Origin: Lawsonibacter asaccharolyticus
Lineage (GTDB): Bacteria; Bacillota; Clostridia; Oscillospirales; Oscillospiraceae
DNA: 64,000 nt
Assembly (NCBI GenBank): GCA_003112755.1
Contig: BFBT01000001.1
Span: 1,674,001 to 1,738,000, forward strand
Direction of reading: 5' to 3'
Shown here piece after piece: positions 17,294-25,102 of this stretch. The notes under the pieces were generated by a model. It saw only the letters and a list, made by a program, of their open reading frames with translations, was not told the origin of the DNA and made no database searches. The translations under genes were made by a program, and so were the position numbers. Every line of letters starts with the position of its first letter. The stretch's first letter is position 1.

Positions 17294-18421
17294 CTAGTGG
17301 CTGGGCAGCCGGAAGCGGTCATACCGCAGGCCGGACAAATCGGCGGCAGGCGCCTCTCCCACAGCCATCTGGGCCAGCACATATCCCGCCGCAGGGCCGA
17401 TCCCGAAGCCATGTCCGGTGAATGCACAGCCCACATAGAGGCCCTCGACCTCTTCCACCGGCGAAATGACAGGGGAGCCGTCCCAGCACATATCCAGCTG
17501 TCCGCTCCAGGAGCGGATCACTTTCACGCCCTTCAAAGTGGGCATATATTCCAGGAAAAAGCGTGCGATCCGTGGTGCTGAAAAGGAGAATGTAACCTCC
17601 CTCGGGTAAGTGGCGTCATATATCTCGTAGTTGCTGTCGCCGCCGATCACCCAAGTTCCGTTGCGCTGCTGCTGGGCATAGAAGCAGCCATCCGCGGCGG
17701 AGATAAACTTGTCGGTCACGGCTGGAATGGGCTCTGTGACGAACGCCTCGGTCAGCTGAGGCAGCATAGGGACATCCAGCCCCACGGTGCGCATGATCTT
17801 TCTGGAGCCAAATCCCGCACACAGGATGACGCTGTCTGCCTCATAGATCCCGTCGTCTGTATGTACCCTGCGGATCCTTCCAGCCACCTTTTCCAGCTTG
17901 AGGACCTTGATATTGGTGATAAACTGTGCGCCCAATTCCCTTGCCCGCTTATACAGAGCAAGGGTGGTGCGCATCGGGTTTGCATGACCGTCTGTGGGAC
18001 AATAGGTGGCATATTGGACCTCCGGCGATACATCAGGGATCAACTCCCGGATATCCTGGCCGTAGACCATCCTTACATCCAGCCCCAAGGAGCTGTTCTG
18101 CCGCACCAGCTCTTCCAGCGCCTCCCGATCCTTCTCTGTTTTACCAAGGCGCATATTGCCGTTCTGGATATACTCAATATCCTCTCCCAGTTCTTCACCC
18201 AGAGTGGGCCAGATATGTTTTACCCCAAACATGGCCAAAGGAAGCTCACGGTTGTCACGTCCGGACTGTCTGGCTCCGCTGCCATTGCGCCCGGATGCGC
18301 CGCAGGCAACTTCCCTGCGCTCCAGAACTGTTACCTTTACCCCTCGCTTTGCCAGATAATAGGCGGCGGCGCATCCGACGACGCCGGCTCCAATGACAAT
18401 GACATCACTGGCCTTATTCAT
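17294..18421 (-). CDS. FAD-dependent amine dehydrogenase, DAO / sarcosine-oxidase-beta type
   Basis: A 375-residue flavoprotein. It has the Rossmann dinucleotide motif VIVIGAGVVGCAAAYYLAKR at the N-terminus, the GASGRNGSGARQS flavin-contact region, and a C-terminal GCAFTGHGFGIGPAAG motif. The family oxidises secondary amines such as sarcosine, proline, hydroxyproline or opines. ATG 18421 follows GGGAGGTGG and overlaps the stop of the upstream [2Fe-2S] gene, implying coupling. With its three neighbours it forms the catalytic subunit of a hetero-oligomeric dye-linked dehydrogenase of the PDH1/HypO/OoxAB kind. Confidence 0.85.
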   Translation of the reverse strand: MNKASDVIVIGAGVVGCAAAYYLAKRGVKVTVLERREVACGASGRNGSGARQSGRDNRELPLAMFGVKHIWPTLGEELGEDIEYIQNGNMRLGKTEKDREALEELVRQNSSLGLDVRMVYGQDIRELIPDVSPEVQYATYCPTDGHANPMRTTLALYKRARELGAQFITNIKVLKLEKVAGRIRRVHTDDGIYEADSVILCAGFGSRKIMRTVGLDVPMLPQLTEAFVTEPIPAVTDKFISAADGCFYAQQQRNGTWVIGGDSNYEIYDATYPREVTFSFSAPRIARFFLEYMPTLKGVKVIRSWSGQLDMCWDGSPVISPVEEVEGLYVGCAFTGHGFGIGPAAGYVLAQMAVGEAPAADLSGLRYDRFRLPSH

Positions 18422-18767
18422 CTCTGCCACCTCCCAGAAATTTTGGATAAAATGTATCGTTTCCATAGACACCCATGGGGACCGGACGCACAGGCGACCG
18501 GGCAGTGATCACATCCGTTTCAGTGGGAGAAATGCCCAGTTCCTGTGCAATGATGGCCCGAACGGTCTTGTTGCAGCTCTGTCCCTGGCACAACCCCATG
18601 CCGGCCCGAAGGAAACGCTTGACTTCATTCATCGTGTACATGCCGGCGTGGACCGCCCGGCGAATTTCGCCTCTTGTGATCTCTTCACAGCGGCAAATAA
18701 CGACATCATCATCGGGACGAGGCTCAAATTCTCCCAGATGATAGGTCTCATCAGAAATGGAACTCAT
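18414..18767 (-). CDS. BFD-like [2Fe-2S] subunit
   Basis: A small iron-sulphur protein with the BFD cysteine pattern: VICRCEEITRGEIRRAV, then GLCQGQSCNKTV, giving CxC and CxxxxC about 33 residues apart. Predicted to carry electrons between the two flavoprotein subunits. ATG 18767 is chosen because GAGGAGGGA lies upstream, though the spacing is rather long; ATG 18806, which overlaps the previous stop codon as ATGA, is an alternative that would add 13 residues. It overlaps the DAO-type gene by 8 bases. Confidence 0.8.
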   Translation of the reverse strand: MSSISDETYHLGEFEPRPDDDVVICRCEEITRGEIRRAVHAGMYTMNEVKRFLRAGMGLCQGQSCNKTVRAIIAQELGISPTETDVITARSPVRPVPMGVYGNDTFYPKFLGGGRDE

Positions 18768-18802
18768 AGAATTATTTTCCCTCCTCAAATGCGTTTCCGG
18801 TA

Positions 18803-20401
18803 TCATCTGGCGCTTCCGCTTTCCCTGGCAAAAAATCGTGCCTTTCCTGTCATGTTGGCCGGCACCTTCATCGTCAAGATCGGGGTGCGGTCATAGGGAG
18901 CCGTAATTTTCACATCCACTATCTCGGCCGGACAGACCGGCTTGCCGCTTCGGTCCAATGCGGTGCCCTTTTCTCCCTTTGCCGGCAGCGGGCGGAATTC
19001 GTAAGGCAGCGAAACGGCCCCGTATCCTGGCTCCAAGTCCTCGTTTACAAGGAAAATAGCTTGGCCGGGACATGCACTGACACACAGGCCGCAATTGATA
19101 CATTCAACTTCCGGATGCACAACAGGCAGGTTCGTGATCCGGTCGCCCACCGTGATACAACGCTTGGGGCAAACATCCTGGCATGGGTTGCACGGGATAT
19201 TCTGTGTACACTCTACGACCGGATGGAAGCCGCTCCCCCCGGCCTCGCAGCCCGGGAAGTTTGAGATCTCATCTTCCTCTAAATACCCCTTAGCCAGCAG
19301 GCTGGCCGACAGAGGGATCCCTTCGTCAGTCGCCGTGATCTTGGGGTTCCCCTTATTGGCCCCTGCAAACATTCCCTGACGCAGCTGATCCAGCGAGGAT
19401 TGGTATAATGTGTAAAGCCTGTCGTGCTCCTCCTGGCTGATGTAGCCGGCCCGTAGGGCAGCGGCAGCCCCGGCGATGCGCCCGGAAATCATGGCCGAGC
19501 TGGCCTCCTCGATACCCGTCACATCTCCTGCGGCAAAAATGCCGGAAACGCTGGTCTCTCCAAATTGATTCACTACAGGATGAACGCCGCCTTTTTTGGG
19601 GTCATCTGACAATCGGCATCCAGCTGTCATGGCCAGCTGATACATCGGAGACAGGCCTACCGCCACACAGATGGTGTCTACATCAAACTCCTTTTCTGTT
19701 CCAGGGACCGGCTTCCACGTCTTGTCGACCTGCGCGATCACTGCTTTTCTGACGTGGTCCTCTCCTTCGGCACGCAGAATGGTATGTCCGAGGTAGAACG
19801 GGACGCCGGTGCGGGCTAATTTTGCCGCGTGGACGCCGTATCCGCCGACCCGAGGCGCCGCATCGACCACAGCAACCAGTTCACAGCCCGCCTGCATCAG
19901 CTGCAGGCCCACCACCAGTCCAACATTTCCGGACCCCATCATCAGCACACGCTTGCCAGGCATGACTCCGTGAAGGTTCATCTGTGTCTGCGCGGAACCA
20001 GCCCCCATGACTCCCGGCAGTGTCCAGCCAGGGAAAGCCAAGGTGTTTTCGGATGCTCCCGTGGCGATAATAATGTTATCCGCCTTACAGGTGTAGACCT
20101 CGTCTCCTTTCATAATGGAGATGTCTTTATGGGGGAAAATTCCCATTACTGCGGCGTCCAGAACGACCTTCGCGCCCACTTCCTCCGCCTGCTTTACCAG
20201 TTGAGCGCCGATGTCGACCCCGCGGATGCGGGCCTTATGCTCCTTTGATCCAAAGAATTTATGGATCTGCTTAAACAGCTGACCACCGGGCCTGGCATTC
20301 TCATCAAAGACGATGGTGTCCAGTCCCTTTGAGGCCGCCTCAATGGCAGCGGACAGTCCGGCCGGACCTGCGCCAATGACCACAAGATCATATCGCTTCA
20401 T
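18803..20401 (-). CDS. NAD(P)/FAD oxidoreductase with two [4Fe-4S] clusters
   Basis: A 532-residue subunit. FAD motif DLVVIGAGPAGLSAAIEAAS at the N-terminus, NAD motif VLMMGSGNVGLVVG near residue 150, ATG-type IIIATGASE, and the second FAD contact GIFAAGDVTGIEEA near 290. It then has a C-terminal ferredoxin-like extension with two cysteine clusters (CTQNIPCNPCQDVCPKRC and CINCGLCVSACPG). This is the alpha-type electron-transfer subunit of sarcosine/proline/opine dehydrogenases, here with an added 8-iron ferredoxin domain, consistent with an anaerobe passing electrons to ferredoxin or NAD. It overlaps its upstream neighbour as ATGA. Confidence 0.85.
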   Translation of the reverse strand: MKRYDLVVIGAGPAGLSAAIEAASKGLDTIVFDENARPGGQLFKQIHKFFGSKEHKARIRGVDIGAQLVKQAEEVGAKVVLDAAVMGIFPHKDISIMKGDEVYTCKADNIIIATGASENTLAFPGWTLPGVMGAGSAQTQMNLHGVMPGKRVLMMGSGNVGLVVGLQLMQAGCELVAVVDAAPRVGGYGVHAAKLARTGVPFYLGHTILRAEGEDHVRKAVIAQVDKTWKPVPGTEKEFDVDTICVAVGLSPMYQLAMTAGCRLSDDPKKGGVHPVVNQFGETSVSGIFAAGDVTGIEEASSAMISGRIAGAAAALRAGYISQEEHDRLYTLYQSSLDQLRQGMFAGANKGNPKITATDEGIPLSASLLAKGYLEEDEISNFPGCEAGGSGFHPVVECTQNIPCNPCQDVCPKRCITVGDRITNLPVVHPEVECINCGLCVSACPGQAIFLVNEDLEPGYGAVSLPYEFRPLPAKGEKGTALDRSGKPVCPAEIVDVKITAPYDRTPILTMKVPANMTGKARFFARESGSAR

Positions 20402-20718
20402 TCATCTTCCTCCTTTTTTGCGGAGACGCCGTACTGAGTCTGAACTTTCATTCCTTCCTTCAGCGCAGTCATGCAGGTACGGACATTGGGAACTCCGTCC
20501 ACAACCATGACGCAATCGGTGCATCGGCCGATGGAGCAGTACAGGCCGCGGGGCTTATGCAGCTTGGTGGTATAGCGATGTATCTCTACACCGTTGGATT
20601 TCAGCGCCATGGCAATGGGCTCTCCCTCATATCCCTCCATGGGCTTTCCGTCGTACTCAAAGGTCACCAGCCGTCCCTTTGGGAATTCATTAATAATTGG
20701 ATGTTCCGTCACTCTCAT
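20398..20718 (-). CDS. [2Fe-2S] gamma-type subunit (Fer2_4)
   Basis: A 106-residue plant-type-like ferredoxin domain with GLYCSIGRCTDCVMVVDG and NVRTC supplying the four cluster cysteines. This is the small subunit that accompanies HcnA/SoxA/OoxA-type dehydrogenases. ATG 20718 has GAGGAGGGA seven bases upstream; a further upstream ATG at 20754 overlaps the isomerase stop codon and is less likely. It overlaps the next gene by four bases. Confidence 0.82.
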   Translation of the reverse strand: MRVTEHPIINEFPKGRLVTFEYDGKPMEGYEGEPIAMALKSNGVEIHRYTTKLHKPRGLYCSIGRCTDCVMVVDGVPNVRTCMTALKEGMKVQTQYGVSAKKEEDE

Positions 20719-20750
20719 GAAAATTCCCTCCTCAATTTCAGCAGGTCCGA

Positions 20751-22163
20751 TCACTCGCCCATGACTTCGCAGTCAATATTCAGCATACTGCAGATCGTTT
20801 TCAAATCTTCTATGTGATCCCCATATACGGCATGGCAGTGATTGGCATCAAAGTCCTCCAGGAAAATGTTGTGGTCAAAGGGCAGCTTGGCAAACACATG
20901 GGGCCACTCCATAGTCGTCTCGGCCATTTTTTCTTCCGGAAGTGTAACGAATTCCGCGGGGATCAAGGTCATGCGGTATTTTCCTTCTTTGCGGTTCAGA
21001 CGGGCGATTGTGGCCTTTCCAGGATGGGTCATGCAGTTCACATGGCAGCCGCCCCCGGCATATATGTTAAGCGCCGGATAGAGGGACACTTGCTTGAGAT
21101 TCTCCCTGTAATCATCACTGGCTCCTGCATAGTAGGTGGACTGAGAGCCGCAGTTGCAGAAAACCATGACATCATGGTCTGCGTCATAGTGGCGCACATC
21201 CATAAAAATGACCGGATCGTGGGTCAGCAGCTTCAGGATCTGCATGGTAAGGGCTGCGTCACAGTCCGCCTCACAGGCATATACCACCGGCTCCTTCGGG
21301 CCGTCCCAATCGTAAGGGTCGTTGCAGAACGCAGCGCTGATACACTGAGTGCAATAGTGCCGGCTCATCTCATAGTGACATTTGACCCCGACAAAATCAT
21401 AGTGATGCTCTCGTATGATCTGCTTTATGGCCTCATAATGCCGAATTTGAAGCTGGAGCTTTTCAGGCGTAAGCTGCCGGCCGTCATAATGAATTTTTTT
21501 CACATGCTCTTCCAGCCAGGCCATGGCTTTATCCACCTGTTCCTGAGGAATCGTCTCGCCAATGCGCAGAATTTCGGATTGATCCAAATGCTCAATATCG
21601 ACGCCGAATTGTTTCTGCCAGTCCTGCATACTGACCACTGCGCTGTACATCCCAAGGCTCCGTCCACCGATCAGTCCGTATTTCTGTCCGTTGAGCTGGG
21701 TCACAACGGCTCCGCACCTGGCATACGCCAGCAGCTTGTTCAGGACCGCGGGTTCGTGGAAGTCTCCGGCCACACGATAATGCTTTATGCCAAGATGGTT
21801 GAGTGCACCGCCGGCCGCAAGCATTGCGACCATCCCGGGCCAATCGGGATTCAAATTTGCGGCAAGGACAAAGGGGCCTTTCCCGTTTCGGGCCGCAATG
21901 GCCGAAAAATTGGGGAAGGCGAACACGCCATAGGAGAATACTGTAATATCCACACCACGGCTGCGCAGCAGCTCGGCCTGTTCTTTGGCATCCCGCTCTG
22001 AGGCCACAAGTTTGTCCGCTACGATGACCTCTACCTGGCCGCTCCCGCGCAGCGCCTCCTCTATGACATCCACCTGTTTTTGAACAATATCCTTGAGTTC
22101 CTCATGGACCTCTGGGTCACCGTCAGAGAATCCAATAATTCCGACAATAGGTTTTCTCAACAT
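20751..22163 (-). CDS. L-fucose/L-arabinose isomerase-like protein
   Basis: A 470-residue protein related to the FucI/AraA isomerase superfamily, with the N-terminal Rossmann-like domains (IVGIIGFSDGDPEVHEELKD) and a C-terminal catalytic part rich in Glu, Asp and His (VKCHYEMSRHYCTQC, VYACEADCDAALTMQ, VFCNCGSQS, GGGCHVNCM). Members isomerise aldoses and ketoses with Mn. The unusual density of cysteines in the catalytic half differs from classical FucI. ATG 22163 is preferred over 22169 because GGAGGT is correctly spaced for it. First gene of the operon, so probably acts early on a sugar moiety (inference). Confidence 0.72.
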   Translation of the reverse strand: MLRKPIVGIIGFSDGDPEVHEELKDIVQKQVDVIEEALRGSGQVEVIVADKLVASERDAKEQAELLRSRGVDITVFSYGVFAFPNFSAIAARNGKGPFVLAANLNPDWPGMVAMLAAGGALNHLGIKHYRVAGDFHEPAVLNKLLAYARCGAVVTQLNGQKYGLIGGRSLGMYSAVVSMQDWQKQFGVDIEHLDQSEILRIGETIPQEQVDKAMAWLEEHVKKIHYDGRQLTPEKLQLQIRHYEAIKQIIREHHYDFVGVKCHYEMSRHYCTQCISAAFCNDPYDWDGPKEPVVYACEADCDAALTMQILKLLTHDPVIFMDVRHYDADHDVMVFCNCGSQSTYYAGASDDYRENLKQVSLYPALNIYAGGGCHVNCMTHPGKATIARLNRKEGKYRMTLIPAEFVTLPEEKMAETTMEWPHVFAKLPFDHNIFLEDFDANHCHAVYGDHIEDLKTICSMLNIDCEVMGE

Positions 22164-22188
22164 AACCATTACCTCCGTCCGCCTCTAT

Positions 22189-22257
22189 ATTTCAAATATG
22201 AAATGCTATTATCATATTTGATTTATTTAATTATATTACTGTTATCCTGTTTGTCAA
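22189..22257 (-). promoter_or_regulatory. Promoter and operator-like palindromes of the catabolic operon
   Basis: Minus-strand promoter: -35 TTGACA (22257-22252), 16-base spacer, -10 TATAAT (22235-22230). Just downstream, in the leader, lie two overlapping perfect inverted repeats: ATTTCA-N4-TGAAAT (22189-22204) and CAAATATG-N12-CATATTTG (22193-22220). Their position over the transcription start of a catabolic operon next to a divergent IclR gene makes them the best operator candidates in the window. Confidence 0.75.
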
Positions 22258-22337
22258 TAATTTACGAAAGATTTTTTTGTGTATTTCAAAAATTGATTTT
22301 TATTACAAAATGAAGGAGGCTATTTTTGTTATGACTG

Positions 22338-22366
22338 TTGACAAAAAGAGACCGCTTATGTAACAA
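22338..22366 (+). promoter_or_regulatory. Promoter of the IclR gene
   Basis: TTGACA at 22338-22343, 17-base spacer, TAACAA at 22361-22366. It is divergent from the operon promoter about 80 bases away. Confidence 0.65.
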
Positions 22367-22435
22367 TAAGAAATATACGTCCAAGTTTTAAGCGGAATTT
22401 CCATATAGAATTCGGAATATGTAAGGATGATAGAA

Positions 22436-23218
22436 ATGGAAAATTTAGAAAATCCTGTAGTGCCTGCGGTAAATCGTGCCTTGAATATTTTGGAATTTGT
22501 AGCAAAAGCCAGGGAGCCGGTCAGCATTAAGCAAGTCGCACAAAGTTTGGAGCTGCCAAATACAACGGCTTTTCGCATCGTTAAGCAATTATCCATACGG
22601 GGATATTTGGAAGAGTCTGAATCCCAGCCTGGCTGCTATCATCTGGGGCTTCAGCTTCTGACATTATCCAACGGAATGACCTATATCAATAACCTGCGGC
22701 AGGTCTGCCATGCTGAACTGGACCATCTGGCCATTGAGAGCCATCAGGCGGTCCAAATGGGAATTTTGAAGGGCAACCACGTCACCTACATCGAGCAGAT
22801 CCTTCCTCCAAACCCAGTACTGATTTATACTACCCCTTATGCAGAATTGCCCCTAAATATCAGCGCCGCCGGAAAAGTTCTCGCCGCATTTTCTTCCCAA
22901 AGTACCTTGCCCCAGTTATTGAGCCAAGTACAGTTTCAAAAAATGACTTCCAAAACGATTGATGACGTGGGCAAATTCATCAGCTACTTGGATAGAGTGC
23001 GTCAAATGGGCTATGCAGAGGACAACGAGGAATTCGCACTTGGCATCGGCTGTCTGGCGGCACCGGTGTTCAATCATGAGCTGCGCTGTGTAGCAGCGAT
23101 TGGAGTCACAGGGGGGATCCAGGATTATTGCGGCGAATCAAGAGAGACCTTGGTTGCGATGCTGCTCCGCACCGCTGATACAATTTCACAAAAGCTGGGA
23201 AGGCCGCAAAACAGCTGA
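22436..23218 (+). CDS. IclR-family transcriptional regulator
   Basis: A 260-residue regulator. N-terminal winged helix at residues ~10-70 (AVNRALNILEFVAKAREPVS and SLELPNTTAFRIVKQLS) and a C-terminal effector-binding domain with the usual GKVLAAFSS, AEDNEEFALGIGCLAAPVFN and IGVTGG segments. ATG 22436 is chosen since AAGGA lies eight bases upstream; ATG 22427 abuts that site. Divergently transcribed from the ten-gene operon, it most likely represses that operon until a pathway metabolite binds. Confidence 0.88.
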   Translation: MENLENPVVPAVNRALNILEFVAKAREPVSIKQVAQSLELPNTTAFRIVKQLSIRGYLEESESQPGCYHLGLQLLTLSNGMTYINNLRQVCHAELDHLAIESHQAVQMGILKGNHVTYIEQILPPNPVLIYTTPYAELPLNISAAGKVLAAFSSQSTLPQLLSQVQFQKMTSKTIDDVGKFISYLDRVRQMGYAEDNEEFALGIGCLAAPVFNHELRCVAAIGVTGGIQDYCGESRETLVAMLLRTADTISQKLGRPQNS

Positions 23219-23336
23219 TTGCGTATTTCCTTGGGAAAAAGCGCCGCTACGGCAATTGTGCCCAGCCATCTGAAAAATGTTTTTACCAATTTTAGAAAAA
23301 GGAAATACTGGAAAATCAGAAGCTCTAAAGAAAAAA

Positions 23337-23360
23337 AGGACCTGCATATCAGCAGGACCT
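23337..23360 (+). terminator. Probable terminator after the IclR gene
   Basis: AGG-A-CCTGC/GCAGG-A-CCT stem with one A-A mismatch, preceded by an A7 run and followed by CTTTAGG. Weak T tract. Nothing else is recognisable in 23219-23489. Confidence 0.5.
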
Positions 23361-23489
23361 CTTTAGGTGTACAGTTAAATTTTTACGAGGATACCGCAGC
23401 TGCTTTAGAGGTATTCTCTGGCAGTAATTTCTTCGCCCAATTCTTTTCAGCTGATGCGAGTTTTGGAGCCCCGCTCAACAGTCAGATTA

Positions 23490-23745
23490 GATACTGATCT
23501 GGGACAAGGCCGGTTTTCTTGGTCGTCTCAATAGGGCTGTCAGCAATTGTGCGGTTCTGGGCACAGCCCTCCGTGTTGGAGAACAGCCAGTTTTTTCACC
23601 TCACTGCAAAGAGCTTTACACTGCGCTCCGCCCGGTTGTTGCTCGATTCAACCGTCCGTCCTCCAGAAAACAGATCAGATATGGCCACTGTTTCCGCAGG
23701 CAGTGCAGTGCCCTGCCCAATGCCAGCAAAATGTCCATCACCGGT
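23490..23745 (-). pseudogene. IS66-family transposase C-terminal remnant
   Basis: Minus-strand translation gives KQWPYLICFLEDGR, then after a frameshift near 23655 VESSNNRAERSVKLFAVR, a TGA stop, and KNWLFSNTEGCAQNRTIADS. This is the SNNRAER...KNWLFSNT signature of the C-terminal IS66 transposase domain. One frameshift and one nonsense codon are visible and the rest of the element is gone. No inverted repeats found. Confidence 0.85.
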
Positions 23746-23936
23746 CTGGAGCGAACCATACGATGTTTAGTCGTTTTCCGGCAATACATCCGCTGATTTC
23801 TACTCAATCCCAGACAGAACATTGCTGAAGCATGTTGGTGAGGCTGCTTGTTATTGTTTTGATAGCTCTGCCCCGTTTTCCCGGCTATCTTTCTCCTTCT
23901 GCAATATCGTGTGTTGCTGCAAAAGGAGTGAGCGGT

Positions 23937-24375
23937 ATGGCAAAACGCAGAGCCAACGGGGAGGGAAAGCTCCGAAAACGGGACGGCCGCTGGGAGGGCC
24001 GGTACACCACCGAACACGCCCCAGGGACGGACAAAGCCATTTACCGAGATGTGCTGGGGCGCATCCAGGAGGAAACCAAGAAAGTGGGGGAGTACTCTCT
24101 GGGGGCTCCCCAGTCTTACCAGCGGCTTCATGTCCCACAGCGGTGTGCTTCACATACTCCGCCGGGTGCTAATGCTGCTGGGGGTTCGTAAGGTCCAGTT
24201 CTATAATCTCAATCGCACATTTGTAACCCTGACACTCCAGAGCGGGGTGGATATGAAAACCGTCTCTGGGATATTGGGGCGCTACTCAGCGGGGTTTACT
24301 CTGGACACCTACCCCTATGTCACGACAGTAGCCCAGAAGACGACGGAGAAAATTATCAACATACTAAAAAGCTGA
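23937..24375 (+). pseudogene. Tyrosine recombinase (phage/ICE integrase) remnant
   Basis: It begins MAKRRANGEGKLRKRDGRWE at ATG 23937 after AAAGGAG, the N-terminal DNA-binding domain of Tn916/phage-type integrases. After about 40 codons the frame breaks and jumps to the C-terminal catalytic region read in another frame (LNRTFVTLTLQSGVDMKTVS, then GILGRYSAGFTLDTY). The core domain is deleted, the HxLR box is degraded to YNLN, and the second catalytic His is Arg; only the nucleophilic Tyr context remains. It lies 175 bases from two tRNA genes, the usual integration site of such elements. Confidence 0.85.
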
Positions 24376-24513
24376 AATCAGATATGAGCCCAGCGAAGAG
24401 GGCCGTTTGGAGAGAAGGCACAGCGGAGGATCCTGAGCTTGTACCGATGAGGGTCAAAATCTGGATCAGTTCTCAATGGCCAAAAATAAACCGCCAAAAA
24501 AGTTGTAAAAATA

Positions 24514-24547
24514 TAAATCGCTGAAATCATACGATTTCAGCGATTTA
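24514..24547 (-). terminator. Terminator of the tRNA-Leu / tRNA-fMet transcript
   Basis: A perfect 15-bp stem (TAAATCGCTGAAATC with its complement, loop ATAC) followed on the minus strand by TATTTTTAC. Confidence 0.9.
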
Positions 24548-24548
24548 T

Positions 24549-24624
<76 letters not shown>

Positions 24625-24630
24625 AAATCT

Positions 24631-24717
24631 TGGTGCCGGAGACCGGGGTCGAACCGGCACGGGATCACTCCCACGGGATTTTAAGTCCCGGGCGTCTGCC
24701 AATTCCGCCACTCCGGC
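24631..24717 (-). tRNA. tRNA-Leu (TAA)
   Basis: Minus strand, GCCGGAGTGGCGGAATTGGC at the 5' end, anticodon loop CTTAAAA giving anticodon TAA, long class II variable arm, T arm GGTTCGACCCC, and encoded CCA. Six bases upstream of tRNA-fMet in the same transcript. Confidence 0.95.
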
Positions 24718-24747
24718 GCTTTTCCGCTCTCCGCTTGAAGCTTATCT

Positions 24748-24776
24748 AGCTTATCATGCTATCGTAAAAATGTCAA
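24748..24776 (-). promoter_or_regulatory. Promoter of the tRNA-Leu/fMet operon
   Basis: Minus-strand -35 TTGACA (24776-24771), 17 bases, -10-like TAAGCT (24753-24748). The same TAAGCTAGATAA run occurs after the -35 of the mntP leader promoter. Confidence 0.65.
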
Positions 24777-24830
24777 TAGTTTTTTGGGGGGTGGCAAATA
24801 TTTTTTCAGTCTCTTAGGTTAAAAATAAAA

Positions 24831-25102
24831 ATGTCTACCAAAAGTCTACCAAAAAAGGGCGGCAGGGGCCTGGAGTTTCAGGGCCTTGCCGTTCCTTCTG
24901 TTTTTGCGTGTCTACCAAATGTCTACCAGGGAAACTTTTTAGGCGTGATCTCAGGGATTTTTCCCTTGATCTTCCCCTTTTTATAACCAATTCCTCCTGT
25001 GTCAGAAGTGTTGTACAGGCATAGTGGGCTGAAATGTTCTGGAAAAGGCCCAGTTTGTCAGAAAACAGCGACTTTTGTCAATATAAAAAGGAGGAATATC
25101 CA
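24831..25102 (+). promoter_or_regulatory. Conserved SLH leader, copy 2
   Basis: Same structure as at 6553. The GC-rich hairpin here pairs GGGCGGCA (24857-24864) with TGCCGTTC (24887-24894); every difference from copies 1 and 3 keeps the pairing. It is followed by CTTCTGTTTTT and flanked by the four TCTACC repeats. The downstream GGGCT/GGCCC hairpin has a G-U pair. AAAAAGGAGG precedes the start. Confidence 0.65.

Noticed and set aside
23616..24131. An apparently complete 171-codon minus-strand gene
   Set aside because: Only its last part matches IS66 transposase and then the true frame shifts; the upstream part has no motif and overlaps the integrase remnant.
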